Below are positions 26,835 to 36,900 of a stretch of 64,000 nt of DNA, piece by piece; the stretch's first letter is position 1; the number at the start of each line of letters is the position of its first letter. Made by a program: the position numbers and the translations under genes. The notes under the pieces were generated by a model. The model was not told where the DNA came from. It worked only from the letters and a program-made list of their open reading frames with translations, and ran no database searches. The stretch is from Actinomyces sp. HPA0247 (GTDB lineage: Bacteria; Actinomycetota; Actinomycetes; Actinomycetales; Actinomycetaceae): contig KE150450.1 of the NCBI GenBank assembly GCA_000411415.1, positions 942,932-1,006,931 on the forward strand. The letters are read 5' to 3'.

Positions 26835-29369
26835 ATGTCTGCAACAAACTCCCTCCTGAGTGCCAACCTGCGCTCCCACGGCCGCCGCTACATCTCCACC
26901 GGCCTAGCCGTCGCCATCTCCACGGCCTTCATCGTCATCACCCTCATCGTCATGACGGCGATGACCTCGGGCCTGACCTCCAGCGTCTACAGCCAGTACC
27001 GAGGCGGCACGATCGTCGTCTCCCAAAACGACGACGCGCCCGAAGGCGCCATTGAGAGCGCTGAAAAGACCCTGAGCGCAACCAGTGGCGTCACCGCCAT
27101 CAAGCACATGGCCCAGTGGCCCGCCGACGCCCAGACCGACGCGACGCGCGCCGGCCTCTACGTCTCGCCGCTGGCCCCCAAGCCCTTCGCGGACCTCGAC
27201 CTGAGCGCCGGAACCGCCCCTACCGCCGACGACCAGATCACCATCCCGGAGCATACGGCCTTGACCCTCTCGCTGAAGGTCGGCGACACCGTCCGCGTGC
27301 GCGCCGGATTCACCGAGGGCGACTACCGCACCCTCACCGTCGTCGGCACCACCCGCTCGAACACCATCAGCATGGGCGTGCCCGCCAGCTACGTGACCGA
27401 CGGCGGCTTCTCCGCGATCTTCGGGACGACCGCCTCCGGGAAGTTCATCGTCGCCACCAGCGCAGCGGATACGGACAGCAACGCAAACCCTCCCAGCGCC
27501 ACCCAGGACGAATGGGTGGCAACAGCAAACTCCGCTTTGAGTGGCGTCTCGGGCGTGACCGTGACCAGCGTGCACAAGGCAATCCAGGACGACCTCAACC
27601 AGGCGCGCCTGGGAGCGTCCATGACGATGGGCATCATGCTGATCTTCCCGGCGATCGCGGCGCTCGTGGCCTCTATCGTCGTCTCCTCGACATTCCGCGT
27701 CGTTCTCACGCAGCGCACCCGCGAACTGGCGCTGCTGCGCACGCTGGGAGCAACCAGGCGACAGGTCCGCTCGCTCGTGACTCGCGAGGCCCTCGCGATC
27801 GGAGCGATCTCATCCGCGATTGGCGTCGCGCTCGGCTGGCTGATTGGCGCGCTCGCGGAGGCGGGAACCGGCCTGGCCTCTAGCGTCGTTGCGGCGCTGG
27901 CGGGTGCCTCCGTCTGGCAGCTGGGCCTCACGTGGCTGGGCGCCACCCTGTTCACGACCCTGGTTGGAGTCTTCCCGGCCCGCGCGGCCTCCCGCGTCGC
28001 TCCCGTCGCCGCCCTCGCCCCCGTGAACGAGGCCGGGGCCGCCGCCCGAAAGAAGCACACCGTCCGCTTCATCATCGGCGCGCTCATCGCGGTGGCCGGA
28101 TGCGCCTCCGTGGCCCTTGCGTGGCGCTCGGACAGCGGTGGCACGAAGTTCCTCGGTGCTTTCGGCGGGTCGCTCTTGGCCCTCCTCGGCGCGCTGCTCG
28201 TCGCTTCCGTGCTGCTGCCCGCCCTCACCCGGGCGTTCGGCTCGGCCTTCCCCGGCACCCTGTCCGCCATGGCCCGCGAGAACACGATGCGCAACCCCGG
28301 CCGCACCTCCGCGACCGGCACCGCGATCATCATCGGCGTGACCCTCGTCGTCACCATCATCGTCGGCGCCGCCTCCGTGCGCACCACCCTCACCAACGCC
28401 GTGAACGACGCCCGCCCCTTCGACCTCATGGCCACCTCCACGACCGGGGCGCTCACCGACGACCAGCAGGCCGCCATCGCGGCCACCGACGGCGTCGCCG
28501 CCACCGTCGCCCAGTACGCCGCCCCCGGCACCCTGACGACCACCTCGGGCGCGCCCGCCTACGCCCCCACCGAGGGAGCCGGGTCGGAGGACGAGGCCCA
28601 GGCCTCGTCGGTCATGATCACCGGAGAACCCGACTACACGGGCGTCACCCACTCGACCGTCAAGCAGATGGGTGATGACCAGGTGCGCGTCGGCGACGAG
28701 GCCCTGGCCGGGCAGACGCTGCGCCTGTGCGCCGAGTCGTGCGTGGACCTGAGCGCCACCTACGACAAGAACGGCAGCACTGGATCCGCCCAGGTTTCCG
28801 AGAAGACCCTGCGATCCATCGCGACGTCGCTCGAGCGTCAGGCAATCATCATCAAGATGGCCGACGGGGCCGACGCCGAGACCGTCCAGGCCGCGCTGCT
28901 CAAGGACTCGCACCTGAGTGTCAACGGCTCCGCGCTGGAGCGCCAGATGTACACGAAGATCATCGACCGGCTGATGCTCGTCCTCGTCGGACTGCTCGGC
29001 GTGTCCGTCCTGGTGTCCCTCGTGGGCGTGGCCAACACGCTGTCCCTGTCGGTCGCCGAACGCACCCGCGAGAACGGGCTGCTGCGGGCCCTCGGCCTGA
29101 CGCGACGCCAGATGAAGAGCCTCCTCGCCCTCGAGGCGCTGTTCCTGTCGCTGACCGGCGCGCTCATCGGTGTCGGCATGGGCGTCGCCTTCGGGTGGGT
29201 CGGCGTCATGAGCCTGCCGGTTGAGGGGGCCACTCCCGTGCTGAGCGTGCCGTGGCTGCAGCTGGTCGGCGTGTGCGTCGTGGCCATCGTGTCCGCGCTG
29301 ATCGCGTCGTGGCTGCCCGGCCGCCGGGCCGCCAAGGTCAGCCCCTCCGAGGCGCTGGCGACGGAGTGA
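26835..29369 (+). CDS. FtsX/MacB-type ABC permease with two FtsX domains
   Basis: 844 aa from the ATG at 26835 (MSATNSLLSANLRSH). An N-terminal helix is followed by a large extracytoplasmic domain (about 50-250), three helices (FtsX domain 1 with RTRELALLRTLGATRRQVR), a further helix pair, a second outer domain and a final FtsX domain with ERTRENGLLRALGLTRRQMK. This duplicated layout is usual for Gram-positive exporters of peptides, lipoproteins or antimicrobials. With the preceding ATPase it forms a full transporter. VNEAGAA at the domain junction is a one-base variant of the dispersed motif (28026). Substrate is unknown. Confidence 0.92.
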   Translation: MSATNSLLSANLRSHGRRYISTGLAVAISTAFIVITLIVMTAMTSGLTSSVYSQYRGGTIVVSQNDDAPEGAIESAEKTLSATSGVTAIKHMAQWPADAQTDATRAGLYVSPLAPKPFADLDLSAGTAPTADDQITIPEHTALTLSLKVGDTVRVRAGFTEGDYRTLTVVGTTRSNTISMGVPASYVTDGGFSAIFGTTASGKFIVATSAADTDSNANPPSATQDEWVATANSALSGVSGVTVTSVHKAIQDDLNQARLGASMTMGIMLIFPAIAALVASIVVSSTFRVVLTQRTRELALLRTLGATRRQVRSLVTREALAIGAISSAIGVALGWLIGALAEAGTGLASSVVAALAGASVWQLGLTWLGATLFTTLVGVFPARAASRVAPVAALAPVNEAGAAARKKHTVRFIIGALIAVAGCASVALAWRSDSGGTKFLGAFGGSLLALLGALLVASVLLPALTRAFGSAFPGTLSAMARENTMRNPGRTSATGTAIIIGVTLVVTIIVGAASVRTTLTNAVNDARPFDLMATSTTGALTDDQQAAIAATDGVAATVAQYAAPGTLTTTSGAPAYAPTEGAGSEDEAQASSVMITGEPDYTGVTHSTVKQMGDDQVRVGDEALAGQTLRLCAESCVDLSATYDKNGSTGSAQVSEKTLRSIATSLERQAIIIKMADGADAETVQAALLKDSHLSVNGSALERQMYTKIIDRLMLVLVGLLGVSVLVSLVGVANTLSLSVAERTRENGLLRALGLTRRQMKSLLALEALFLSLTGALIGVGMGVAFGWVGVMSLPVEGATPVLSVPWLQLVGVCVVAIVSALIASWLPGRRAAKVSPSEALATE

Positions 29370-29425
29370 GTGCTGGTTGATTGACTGCGGTTGATTAACC
29401 GCGGTTGAAAGACCGGGTGTTGATG

Positions 29426-29457
29426 ACGGGTGGGGTGCCGCGAGGCACCCCACCCGT
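29426..29457 (+). terminator. Terminator hairpin after the ABC permease
   Basis: ACGGGTGGGGTGCC, short loop, GGCACCCCACCCGT, then TTGGTTTGTGTT. Confidence 0.75.
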
Positions 29458-29460
29458 TGG

Positions 29461-29700
29461 TTTGTGTTGCTGGTGGCCCCACGGGTGTTCCGGGCGCCGT
29501 CGGGCCCGGCCGCCCGCGAGATCGCCACACGCGAGCTTCGCTCGGAGTGGTCGATCTCGAAGCCCGCCCTAGCCCTCCGGACCCTCCGGCACCCTCCACA
29601 CCAGTGGTGCCCGGTCGCTGTTGTCTGGTTCGGCGCGTCGCCTCGAAGCCCGGCCAGGCCCTGCCACCGCCTACGGGCACCGCAGCCAGGCCCCTCTGTC
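29461..29700. repeat. GC-rich composite repeat with hairpin (alpha stem)
   Basis: CGAGATCGCCACACGCGAG, CTTCG, CTCGGAGTGGTCGATCTCG near 29517-29558. On its right, GGTTCGGCGCGTCGCCTCG is only the right arm of the beta version. The same string of segments reappears at 59.56-59.74 kb. Confidence 0.8.
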
Positions 29701-29707
29701 ATCCAGC

Positions 29708-29822
29708 AATTTCGCATGCAATTCCCCTGAGTGTATTTCAAGTATTGAAATCTAATCGTTGATATTCTGCGGTTTTTGAGCGCGCGTTGATTCGTGTCGT
29801 GGGGGAATTGCATGCGAAATTT
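29708..29822. repeat. 115-bp inverted-repeat element, copy 6
   Basis: AATTTCGCATGCAATTCCCC to GGGGAATTGCATGCGAAATT. The interior is the second type: TTTCAAGTATTGAAAT and ATCGTTGATATTCTGCGGTT, shared with copies 8 and 9. Confidence 0.92.
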
Positions 29823-30017
29823 GCTTGGGCTGGGTGTTGCTGTCGTTTGTGGATACCGCGGCCGGGCCCCGCCGCCCACGGGCACCGCAGCCTGGCCCTC
29901 CGGGCTCGCCGGTGCCCTCCACACCAGTGGGGCCCGGTCGCTGATGGGTAGTGCACTGGAGGGCCTACGTCTGCACGCGCGAAAAAGTTCTCCCTGCGTC
30001 CCTGTTAGATCGTGAAA

Positions 30018-30264
30018 GCGCGAAAAAGTTCGCCCCGCGCGCTCAAAATGGCCCAAATTCGGCGTTTTTATGCATGCTGGGCGAACTTTTTCGCGGAAGA
30101 GCCGCCGGAGGGGCCGTGCCGGGCGAGTTTTGTCGCGGAAGAGCCGCCGGAGGGGCCGTGCCGGGCGAGTTTTTTCGCGGAAGAGCCGCCGGAGGGGCCG
30201 TGCCGGGCGAGTTTTTTCGCGGAAGAGCCGCCGGAGGGGCGGTGTTGGGCGAACTTTTTCGCGC
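30018..30264. repeat. Hairpin core plus 42-bp tandem array
   Basis: Left arm GCGCGAAAAAGTTCGCCC (30018-30035), 43-nt interior, then right arms GGGCGA.TTTT.TCGCGG starting exactly at 30079, 30121, 30163, 30205 and 30247, a 42-bp period. The 24-bp spacers are nearly identical (AAGAGCCGCCGGAGGGGCCG), so this is a tandem duplication. No coding gene is supported. Confidence 0.9.
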
Positions 30265-30321
30265 CAAGCGGCCCTGCGCCGGTCTTGGAGGCGACGCGGC
30301 GCACTTCAGGTTGGTGGCGAT

Positions 30322-30399
30322 GGGGGGTTTTGCACTACACGAAGCCTTCTTGCGGCGTGTCGCCGGCGTGTCGGACCCCCGTGTAGTGCAATTCCCCCC
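30322..30399. repeat. Hairpin, TTTTGCACTACAC arm type
   Basis: GGGGGGTTTTGCACTACAC and GTGTAGTGCAATTCCCCCC, with a 40-nt interior. Confidence 0.8.
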
Positions 30400-30438
30400 G
30401 ACTGGCGGCGGCGCGGACGCGAGTCGAAGGGGGTGTGG

Positions 30439-30515
30439 CCGCCAAAGTGCAGACCTATTGGGCGAAAATCGCTGAAAATGTCCTGTTTTGGCTGAATGGG
30501 TCTGCACTTTGGCGG
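30439..30515. repeat. Hairpin, CCAAAGTGCAGACC arm type
   Basis: CCGCCAAAGTGCAGACC, 42-nt interior with GCGAAAATCGCTGAAAATG, GGGTCTGCACTTTGGCGG. The interior resembles those of the two other arm types although the arms are unrelated. Confidence 0.85.
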
Positions 30516-30611
30516 AATTGGCGGGTGTGGACGCATCGATTGCGCTATTCGGCGCTGCGGGCGAGGCGGATGCGAGTCGGATCTGGCAGCTGGGCCCCAC
30601 TACTGGCAGCC

Positions 30612-30738
30612 TTAACCCGCTAATGCGCAGCTAAACCCTATTGGTGGCACGGTGGGCAGCCCGCCCAGGCCACCACCCATCGGGTTAACGTGCGCATGAA
30701 AGGGCCCAGGCCGCCACCTATCGGGTTAACGTGCGCGA
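30612..30738. repeat. Repeats of the TCGGGTTAACGTGCGC type
   Basis: CCACCCATCGGGTTAACGTG near 30674-30693 and CCACCTATCGGGTTAACGTG near 30714-30733, about 40 bp apart, with a diverged opposite-strand copy (GCGCAGCTAAACCCTATTGG) before them. Confidence 0.7.
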
Positions 30739-30743
30739 TCAGT

Positions 30744-30856
30744 AATTTCGCACGTAATTCCCCTGTGATTACTTCAAACATTGAATTCGTGCCGTTGGAA
30801 TTGCAACGTTTTTGGGTGGTCTCAAAAAATGACCGAGGGAAATTACGTGCGAAATT
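30744..30856. repeat. 113-bp inverted-repeat element, copy 7 (CACGT version)
   Basis: Left end AATTTCGCACGTAATTCCCC, right end AAATTACGTGCGAAATT. Both ends carry the same two changes relative to the GCATGC version, so pairing is kept. Interior of the first type with some changes (GCCGTTGGAATTGCAACG). Confidence 0.92.
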
Positions 30857-30869
30857 TGTTCGGCTGGGT

Positions 30870-31010
30870 GCTGCTGTCGTCTGCAGGCACCGCGGCTAGG
30901 CCCCGCCACCGGCCACGGCTAGGCACCGCGGCTAGGCCCCGCCACCGGCCGCGACCATACCCCGCGACCATACCCCGCGGCCACGCTCAGCGCCGCAGTC
31001 AGGCCCCGCA
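30870..31010. repeat. Short direct repeats (CACCGCGGCTAGGCCCCGCC)
   Basis: CACCGCGGCTAGGCCCCGCC occurs twice, about 39 bp apart, with ACCGGCC and CATACCCCGCG repeats next to it, ending at the serine dehydratase stop. Confidence 0.6.
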
Positions 31011-31014
31011 GGCC

Positions 31015-32754
31015 TCAGCACTCCACGACGTTGACGGCCAGGCCGCCCTCCGAGGTCTCCTTGTACTTCGAGAGCATGTCGTTGCCCGTCTGGCGCATCG
31101 TCTCGATGACCACGTCCAGGCTCACCGTGTGGCGGCCGTCGCCCCACAGGGCCATGCGCGCCGCGTTGATCGCCTTGACGGCCGCGATCGCGTTGCGCTC
31201 GATGCACGGCACCTGCACGAGGCCCGCCACCGGGTCGCACGTCAGGCCCAGCGAGTGTTCCATCGCGATCTCTGCCGCGTTTTCCACCTGCTGCGGGGTG
31301 CCGCCGAGGGCCTGCGCCAGTCCGGCGGCCGCCATCGCCGAGGCCGACCCGACCTCGCCCTGGCAGCCAACCTCCGCGCCAGCGATGGACGCGTTCGTCT
31401 TAATGAGGGCGCCGATAGCGGTCGCCGCCAGCAGGAAATCGTGCACGAGGGCGCGGCGGCGGGCCGCGCACGCCTCGGGCGACGTGGGATCATCCGAGCA
31501 ATCCTCCGAGGAGTCCGCCGTCATACGAATATGCGCCAGCGGGGTCACCGCGCCGTCCTCCGTCGCAGGGCCCGCCGCCACGCCGGGCGTCGACCCCGTC
31601 TCCGGGCAGTGAGTCACCAGGTAGCCGAGGACCGCGGGGATCACGCCGGCCGCGCCGTTCGTCGGTGCGGTGACGACGCGGTGTCCGGCCGCGTTCTCCT
31701 CGTTCACGGCCAGGGCGAAGAGGTTCACCCAGTCCATCGCACGCATCGGATCGGCAACCGTCGACACCCAGGCGCGAGCAGCAGGGTAGTGGGCACCCGC
31801 CGCGGGAGATGCGCCCGAGGGGGCCCCGGCCTCGTCCGTGGAAACATGGGTGCCCGTCAGGCGCTCCGCGAGCTTGCCGGCGAGCGCGCGGGCGCGGCGC
31901 GGCACATCCAAGCCACCCGGCAGGATACCCGCCGCCGACGTGCCTGCGTCCACGCAGTCGAACATCGTGTCGGCGATGCGATCCAAGTACGCGTTGACGG
32001 TTTCGTGGGGGCGTACCGCCTCCTCGTTCGTGCGCACGAGGTCCGCGATGCTCAGGCCGGACGCGTCACACGCGGCGAGCAGCTGCGCGCCCGACGCGAA
32101 CGGGTGCGGTGCGGGAACGTCGATGCCGACGCCCGCCTGGCTCGTCGCGAGCGAGGACACCTCCGGGTTTTGCGGGTCGTCATTCGTCTGAATCATGACG
32201 AAGCCGCCGCCCACCGAATAATAGGTGCGCTCCAGGATGGTGGCGCCGTCCTCGTCGGAAGCCGTGATCGTCAGCGCGTTCACGTGATAGGGCAGGACCG
32301 TGCGCGGCACGAAACGCACGTCCTCGGCGATGTTGAGGGGGACCTGCGTGCCGCTCGGCAGCGTCAACATACTCGACGAGGCCAGGGCCGGCAGGATGGA
32401 CTCCACCGTCTCGATGTCCACCGTCTCCGGGTCGTAGCCCGCCAGGCCGAGGAGGACCGCGCGGTCCGTCGAGTGCCCTCGGCCCGTCGCACCCAGCGAC
32501 CCGAACAGGTCAATCGTGATGTGCGAGGGCGGCTTCAGCGTCGTCAGCTCCGTCGTGAACGCGAGCCCCGCGCGCATCGGACCCACCGTGTGCGACGAGG
32601 ACGGCCCGATACCGATGCGGAACATGTCGAAGACCGACAGCGGGTGCGGCGCATCGTGTGCGGCCACCTCGCCCGAGACGATAGCTGCGGGCGTGGGGCG
32701 CGACGGGTCGTACGTCGTGACAGATGTGCCGAGGGCGACGGGGCGAAGATCCAT
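31015..32754 (-). CDS. sdaA: L-serine ammonia-lyase (iron-sulfur type), single chain
   Basis: 579 aa from the ATG at 32754 (MDLRPVALG); the longer open frame upstream is repeat-derived. Residues about 40-250 are the beta domain ([23 protein letters not shown]) and the rest the alpha domain with the 4Fe-4S cysteines (CDPVAGL, PCIERNA) and [16 protein letters not shown]. It deaminates L-serine to pyruvate and ammonia. A loop insert between residues about 310 and 330 holds TDEAGAP from a dispersed 14-mer (31823), and another Asp/Ser/Cys-rich insert (DSSEDCSDD) is unusual for the family. Usual length is about 455-460 aa, so this protein is long. Confidence 0.93.
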   Translation of the reverse strand: MDLRPVALGTSVTTYDPSRPTPAAIVSGEVAAHDAPHPLSVFDMFRIGIGPSSSHTVGPMRAGLAFTTELTTLKPPSHITIDLFGSLGATGRGHSTDRAVLLGLAGYDPETVDIETVESILPALASSSMLTLPSGTQVPLNIAEDVRFVPRTVLPYHVNALTITASDEDGATILERTYYSVGGGFVMIQTNDDPQNPEVSSLATSQAGVGIDVPAPHPFASGAQLLAACDASGLSIADLVRTNEEAVRPHETVNAYLDRIADTMFDCVDAGTSAAGILPGGLDVPRRARALAGKLAERLTGTHVSTDEAGAPSGASPAAGAHYPAARAWVSTVADPMRAMDWVNLFALAVNEENAAGHRVVTAPTNGAAGVIPAVLGYLVTHCPETGSTPGVAAGPATEDGAVTPLAHIRMTADSSEDCSDDPTSPEACAARRRALVHDFLLAATAIGALIKTNASIAGAEVGCQGEVGSASAMAAAGLAQALGGTPQQVENAAEIAMEHSLGLTCDPVAGLVQVPCIERNAIAAVKAINAARMALWGDGRHTVSLDVVIETMRQTGNDMLSKYKETSEGGLAVNVVEC

Positions 32755-32799
32755 GGGGACTATTGTGCAGTAGTCGCCGTGGGGGCTGCCTGTTGTGGG

Positions 32800-33050
32800 T
32801 GGTGCCCGCCGCGCGGCCAGCTGTTCCTGTGTGTCTGCTCTGTGCGCTCGTGGGCGGCGGCCCGCCCGCGAGATCGCCACACGCGAGCTTCGCTCGGAGT
32901 GGTCGATCTCGAGGCCCGCCCTGGCCCTGCCGCCGCCCACGAGCGCCGCAGTCACACTCCTATTGCCCCGCAGGCCCTGCGGCGGCTTTCAATCGGGCGT
33001 GCCTGTCGTTCGCGTGTTACCGCCCTGGCCCTGCCGCCCATGCGCGCAGC
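32800..33050. repeat. GC-rich composite repeat with hairpin (alpha stem)
   Basis: CGAGATCGCCACACGCGAG, CTTCG, CTCGGAGTGGTCGATCTCG near 32869-32912, with GGGCGGCGGCCCGCCC before and CTGCCGCCGCCCACGAG after. Confidence 0.8.
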
Positions 33051-33052
33051 AG

Positions 33053-33165
33053 TTTCGCACGTAATTCCCGTGAGGATGTTTCAGGTTTTGAAATCGGATC
33101 GTTGATATTCCGCGGTTTTCGCGCTGTCGATGAATGAAGCCCTGGGGGAATTACGTGCGACTTTG
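33053..33165. repeat. 113-bp inverted-repeat element, copy 8 (CACGT version)
   Basis: GTTTCGCACGTAATTCCC to GGGAATTACGTGCGACTTT. Second interior type (TTTTGAAATCGGATCGTTG, ATATTCCGCGGTTTT). Ends again change together. Confidence 0.92.
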
Positions 33166-33219
33166 ATAAGGGGACGGCGGGGTGTGGTCGGCTGGGCCCT
33201 GCCGACCACGCGCGCAGCA

Positions 33220-33332
33220 GTTTCGCATGCAATTCCCCTGAGAATGTTTCAAGTTTTGAAGTCGGATCGTTGATATTCCGCGGTTTTTAAGCGTGCGCCG
33301 ATTCGTGCCGTGGGGGAATTGCATGCGACTTT
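33220..33332. repeat. 113-bp inverted-repeat element, copy 9
   Basis: GTTTCGCATGCAATTCCCC to GGGGAATTGCATGCGACTTT. The interior is almost the same as copy 8, only 55 bp away, but the ends are of the GCATGC version. Confidence 0.92.
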
Positions 33333-33368
33333 GGGGCGGTGATGGTGCGGGAGCGCGTGGTGCAGGGG

Positions 33369-33421
33369 CGTGATGCGGGGGTGTGATGCGGGGGTGTGAT
33401 GCGGGGGTGTGATGCGGGGGT
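33369..33421. repeat. 13-bp tandem repeat (GTGTGATGCGGGG)
   Basis: Four head-to-tail copies followed by a degenerate GTGTGGTGGGG tract to about 33490. Confidence 0.85.
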
Positions 33422-33639
33422 GTGGTGGGGTGTGTGGCGCGGGCGGGGTGTGGTGGGGTGTGTAGCGTGGGGTGTGGCGTGGGGCATGTGGTGCGTGGGC
33501 GTGCCGGTGGCGCGCCGACGCGTGTGGATAGAAGTTCGAGGGTGGGTGACAGGGCGGTTTCCCTTGTAGTACTTGACGCTTGGCGGGTGACAGTGCTGTG
33601 AAAATAGGACCTTCGGTTGGTTGTCGTGGATGTGTCAAG

Positions 33640-33929
33640 TGCAGTCAAGTTCCACAGTTTGATTTGTTACCATCCGTTAAAAAAGCAAAAAATAGGTCAC
33701 ATGAGACAGTTTCATAGACTGATACCAATAGGTAAAACCGCTTTATCCTGCGGAAATGTCGCTTGACTATTTTTCTGTAAGGTAGCCCACTTTGAGAGTT
33801 GGACAAATTGGGTTGCATTTTTCAGTAACCGCGTCGTAGTCTGGAAGCCATCAAGGTTGTGGAAAAACCTCTCGGGACATCCCCCCGAGTACGACACAGC
33901 GAAGCAAGAGTCTTCAAGGAGAGCGATTA
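33640..33929 (+). promoter_or_regulatory. AT-rich promoter and leader of the pilus operon
   Basis: A marked drop in GC compared with the rest of the window. It includes a run of A and AAAAAATAGG, TTGACT (33764) and TTGGAC (near 33806). A candidate promoter is TTGGAC with a CAGTAA hexamer about 18 bp on, but no consensus -10 is clear. CTCGGGACATCCCCCCGAG before the start can form a hairpin. AAGGAGAG is the ribosome binding site of the first pilus gene. The low GC suggests regulation or foreign origin. Confidence 0.4.
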
Positions 33930-36900
33930 ATGGCAACGAGTCGAGCGCGCGCAGGCCACGCGCGGACCCAGCGAGCAGGAGTCGCGTCCCGCGCCCTGGC
34001 CGCCCTGGCCGTCGTGGCAACTGCCGCCAGCACGCTGGTCGTCTCCCAGGTCGCCGCCCCCCAGGCCGCTCAGGCCGCCCAGGAGCCCGCCGCCACCGGC
34101 ATCGAGGTTGGTCAGGTCTACGCCAAGATGGGAAAGGGCGTCACCAATGACACGGCGACGTCGACGACCCCTGCGTACAACAACTTCATCCGCTACGGCA
34201 TCGTGACGGGCATGTCGAGGAACCGTATCAAGAGCGATAACAACATGCTCGGTACGTGGCTCGGCGGCAACTACGCTGGAGCGAATGACGCGTGGACCTA
34301 CATCGCCCGTGGCGCCCCGTGGAAGTGGGATGACCAGACGAACAACACTGGCACCGGTGATACGCAGGCTTCCAAGGACTGGATGCAGCAGCACTACGAC
34401 CTGTGGAAGAACGGTGGAGATAAGACGATCTGGGTGGATGGCCAGTCGGCCATCGGCTTCAAGCCGAACAATCCGGGCACCGTTCAGCCGGGCGAGACCT
34501 TCCTGATCGGCGAGATCCGCCACAACAACCTGCCCATCCAGGGTATGAGCCCGGTGCAGCACTTCCTGCACTCGTCGCTGTGGCTGCAGTTCCTCAACCT
34601 GTTCCCCAACGATCAGGGCGAGGAGTACCCCTTCGTCAACGAGGAAACCTCGAACACCCTGGCCACCACGATCCTCTACCGCAAGGGTGGCGCCTACGTG
34701 AAGACGGCGGGCGAGCCCGGCACGGGAACCTGCTCCTCTGACTTTGGTCTTAACGGCTGGCCTGCAAACCAGCAGATCGAGGGCCAGTGGCCTCGCGATT
34801 GGGTCCTTAAGGGTGGTAAGTACGGTACCCCCGGTTACACACCTTCCGGTTCTTTCATTGGCCCTGCCTATGAGCCGGACCCGGTCAACGCGGCCGACCG
34901 CTCGCAGGGCTACCAGAACAAGTCTGAGAGCTCGTCCGGACGCATGTACTGCGTCAAGTACGTGGGTGAGGGCAACGGTGACTACGACCTGTACAGCCAG
35001 TACTACAACGCTGGCGCGGGTCAGCCCTACAGCACGCTGAACCCGAACAAGCCTGAGATTCTGCCGCGTACGTGGCCCGGCGCCAAGGGCAACGTCAATC
35101 AGTCGCCCTACGTGGCCGACACGATCAAGCTGAATAAGACGGTTTCTACTCGTACGTTCGAAAAGAACGGTCGCACCTACCGCCTGAGCATTTGGGGCTT
35201 CGTCCCGAATGGATCGACGCTGGTTACCTCGGACAACATCAACAACGTTCCGTCGGCGACCTGTCCGACGAGCGTTCCTGAGAACACCCCGCGTACGAAC
35301 ACCTTTGTCGCAGAGGAACTCTCGGTGAACTTTGGCTGCCTCTACGGCGTCATCACCGAGGAGCGCTCCGTGCGCATCGCGAAGGCCGTCGAGGACCCGT
35401 CGGGTGCCAACCCGACGATCCCCGCCGCCAACTTCGCGGTGACCACGGGCGACACGTGGGCGGACAATACCGACCGCACGCCGGCGACCACCGGCACGGT
35501 GACCGTCACGAAGCCCACGGCTTCCTCCGCTCCCGCCAAGGCCTCGTACATCTCCGCAGCCGACCCGGCCGCGACGCTGACCCCCACCGCCTTCGGTGAG
35601 GACCAGGCGAAGTACGACTCGACCTTCATCCCCTTCGAGGTCGGCAACTCCGACTTCACCATCACGGAGAAGGACATCTCGACCGGCGGCGAGGACAAGT
35701 GGAACCTCAAGGACATCAAGTGCGTCAACGGCATCGGTGAAGACGTCGCCGTGACCAAGACCGAGCGCGGCGTCAACTTCAAGAACGTCGGCGGCGCAGC
35801 GTCCAACGAGGCAGCCCCCATCACCTGTACGTTCGTGAACGAATACCAGGCCCCCAAGCTGCGCGTCCAGAAGACCATCGAGAACAACGGCGGCGCGAAT
35901 GGCGCCACCACCTTCAGCGTGGACTACAAGATCGTCGCCACCAACGACGGCTCGCTGGCCGCCAACACCGGCAAGCTCACCGACAAGCCCGACTTCGCCA
36001 AGGGCCTGGAAATCCAGTCCGCGAAGATCGCCGAAACGAAGGCAGGCCTGGACTCTGCGTCCAACGCCACCGCCACGAACGGCGTCTACACGCTGACCGA
36101 CGGCGTCGAGCTCGCTGCCGGGGCCACCAAGGAATACTGGATCCGCTTCTCGGTGACCCGCAACCCCGCGGCCGCCGGATACTCGGAAGCCGACCTGGCC
36201 TGCTCCATCAACGGAAACGGCGTCCCGGCCGCTGGCAAGGGCCTCTTTAACGAGGTCCTGGCTGAGAACGGCAAGGACACCGACGGCACGGACAACAACA
36301 AGGCCTGCGGTCCCACCGTCCCCCACGACTTCGTGGTGGTGAAGGCCGGCACGCAGAACACGGGCACCACCTTCGCTGACGCCTCGAACCAGTACATCGG
36401 TCCGAACAACGCGGCCATGTACCCCCTGAAGGGCGCCGAGTTCGCGATCTACAACGCCAACCCGAACACCGACGCGAACGCCACCGTGGTCAAGACCCTG
36501 ACCCAGGCGACCGCCACGGACGGCTACTACTGGTCCGTCAGCGACCTGAACCTCGACACCGCCTACTGGTTGGTCGAGACCAAGGCCCCCGCTGGACACT
36601 CGCTCCTGCCCCAGCCCCTCGAGTTCAAGCTGACGTCCCGAGCCACCGGCTCCGGAACGACCGTTGAGCTTGCGGCTGACGCAAACGACGCGGCCAAGTG
36701 GGCCAAGAGCGCTGTCCAGGCGTTCTCTTCCGAGGCCACCGGCACCTCCGGCCCCCAGGGCTTCATGGTCGCCGGAACCCGCAAGGCCACCATCGTTGTC
36801 AAGGACACCGAGGTTGGCGAGCTGCCCAAGGCCGGCAGCACCGGAATCTACCCCTACATTGGCGTCGCAGCGGCGCTGATGAGCGGGGCGATGGTGATGA

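Noticed and set aside
30070-30264. CRISPR array
   Set aside because: Repeats are only about 18 bp, spacers are nearly identical, arms are part of a hairpin, and no cas gene is near. A tandem duplication explains it better.
30051-30600. Open frames across the 42-bp array
   Set aside because: The 42-bp period is a multiple of three, which keeps frames open by chance and gives repeated peptides; no start signal or homology.
33340-33640. His/Pro/Thr-rich protein on the minus strand
   Set aside because: The translation comes from the 13-bp tandem repeat and its degenerate tail, with no start signal.
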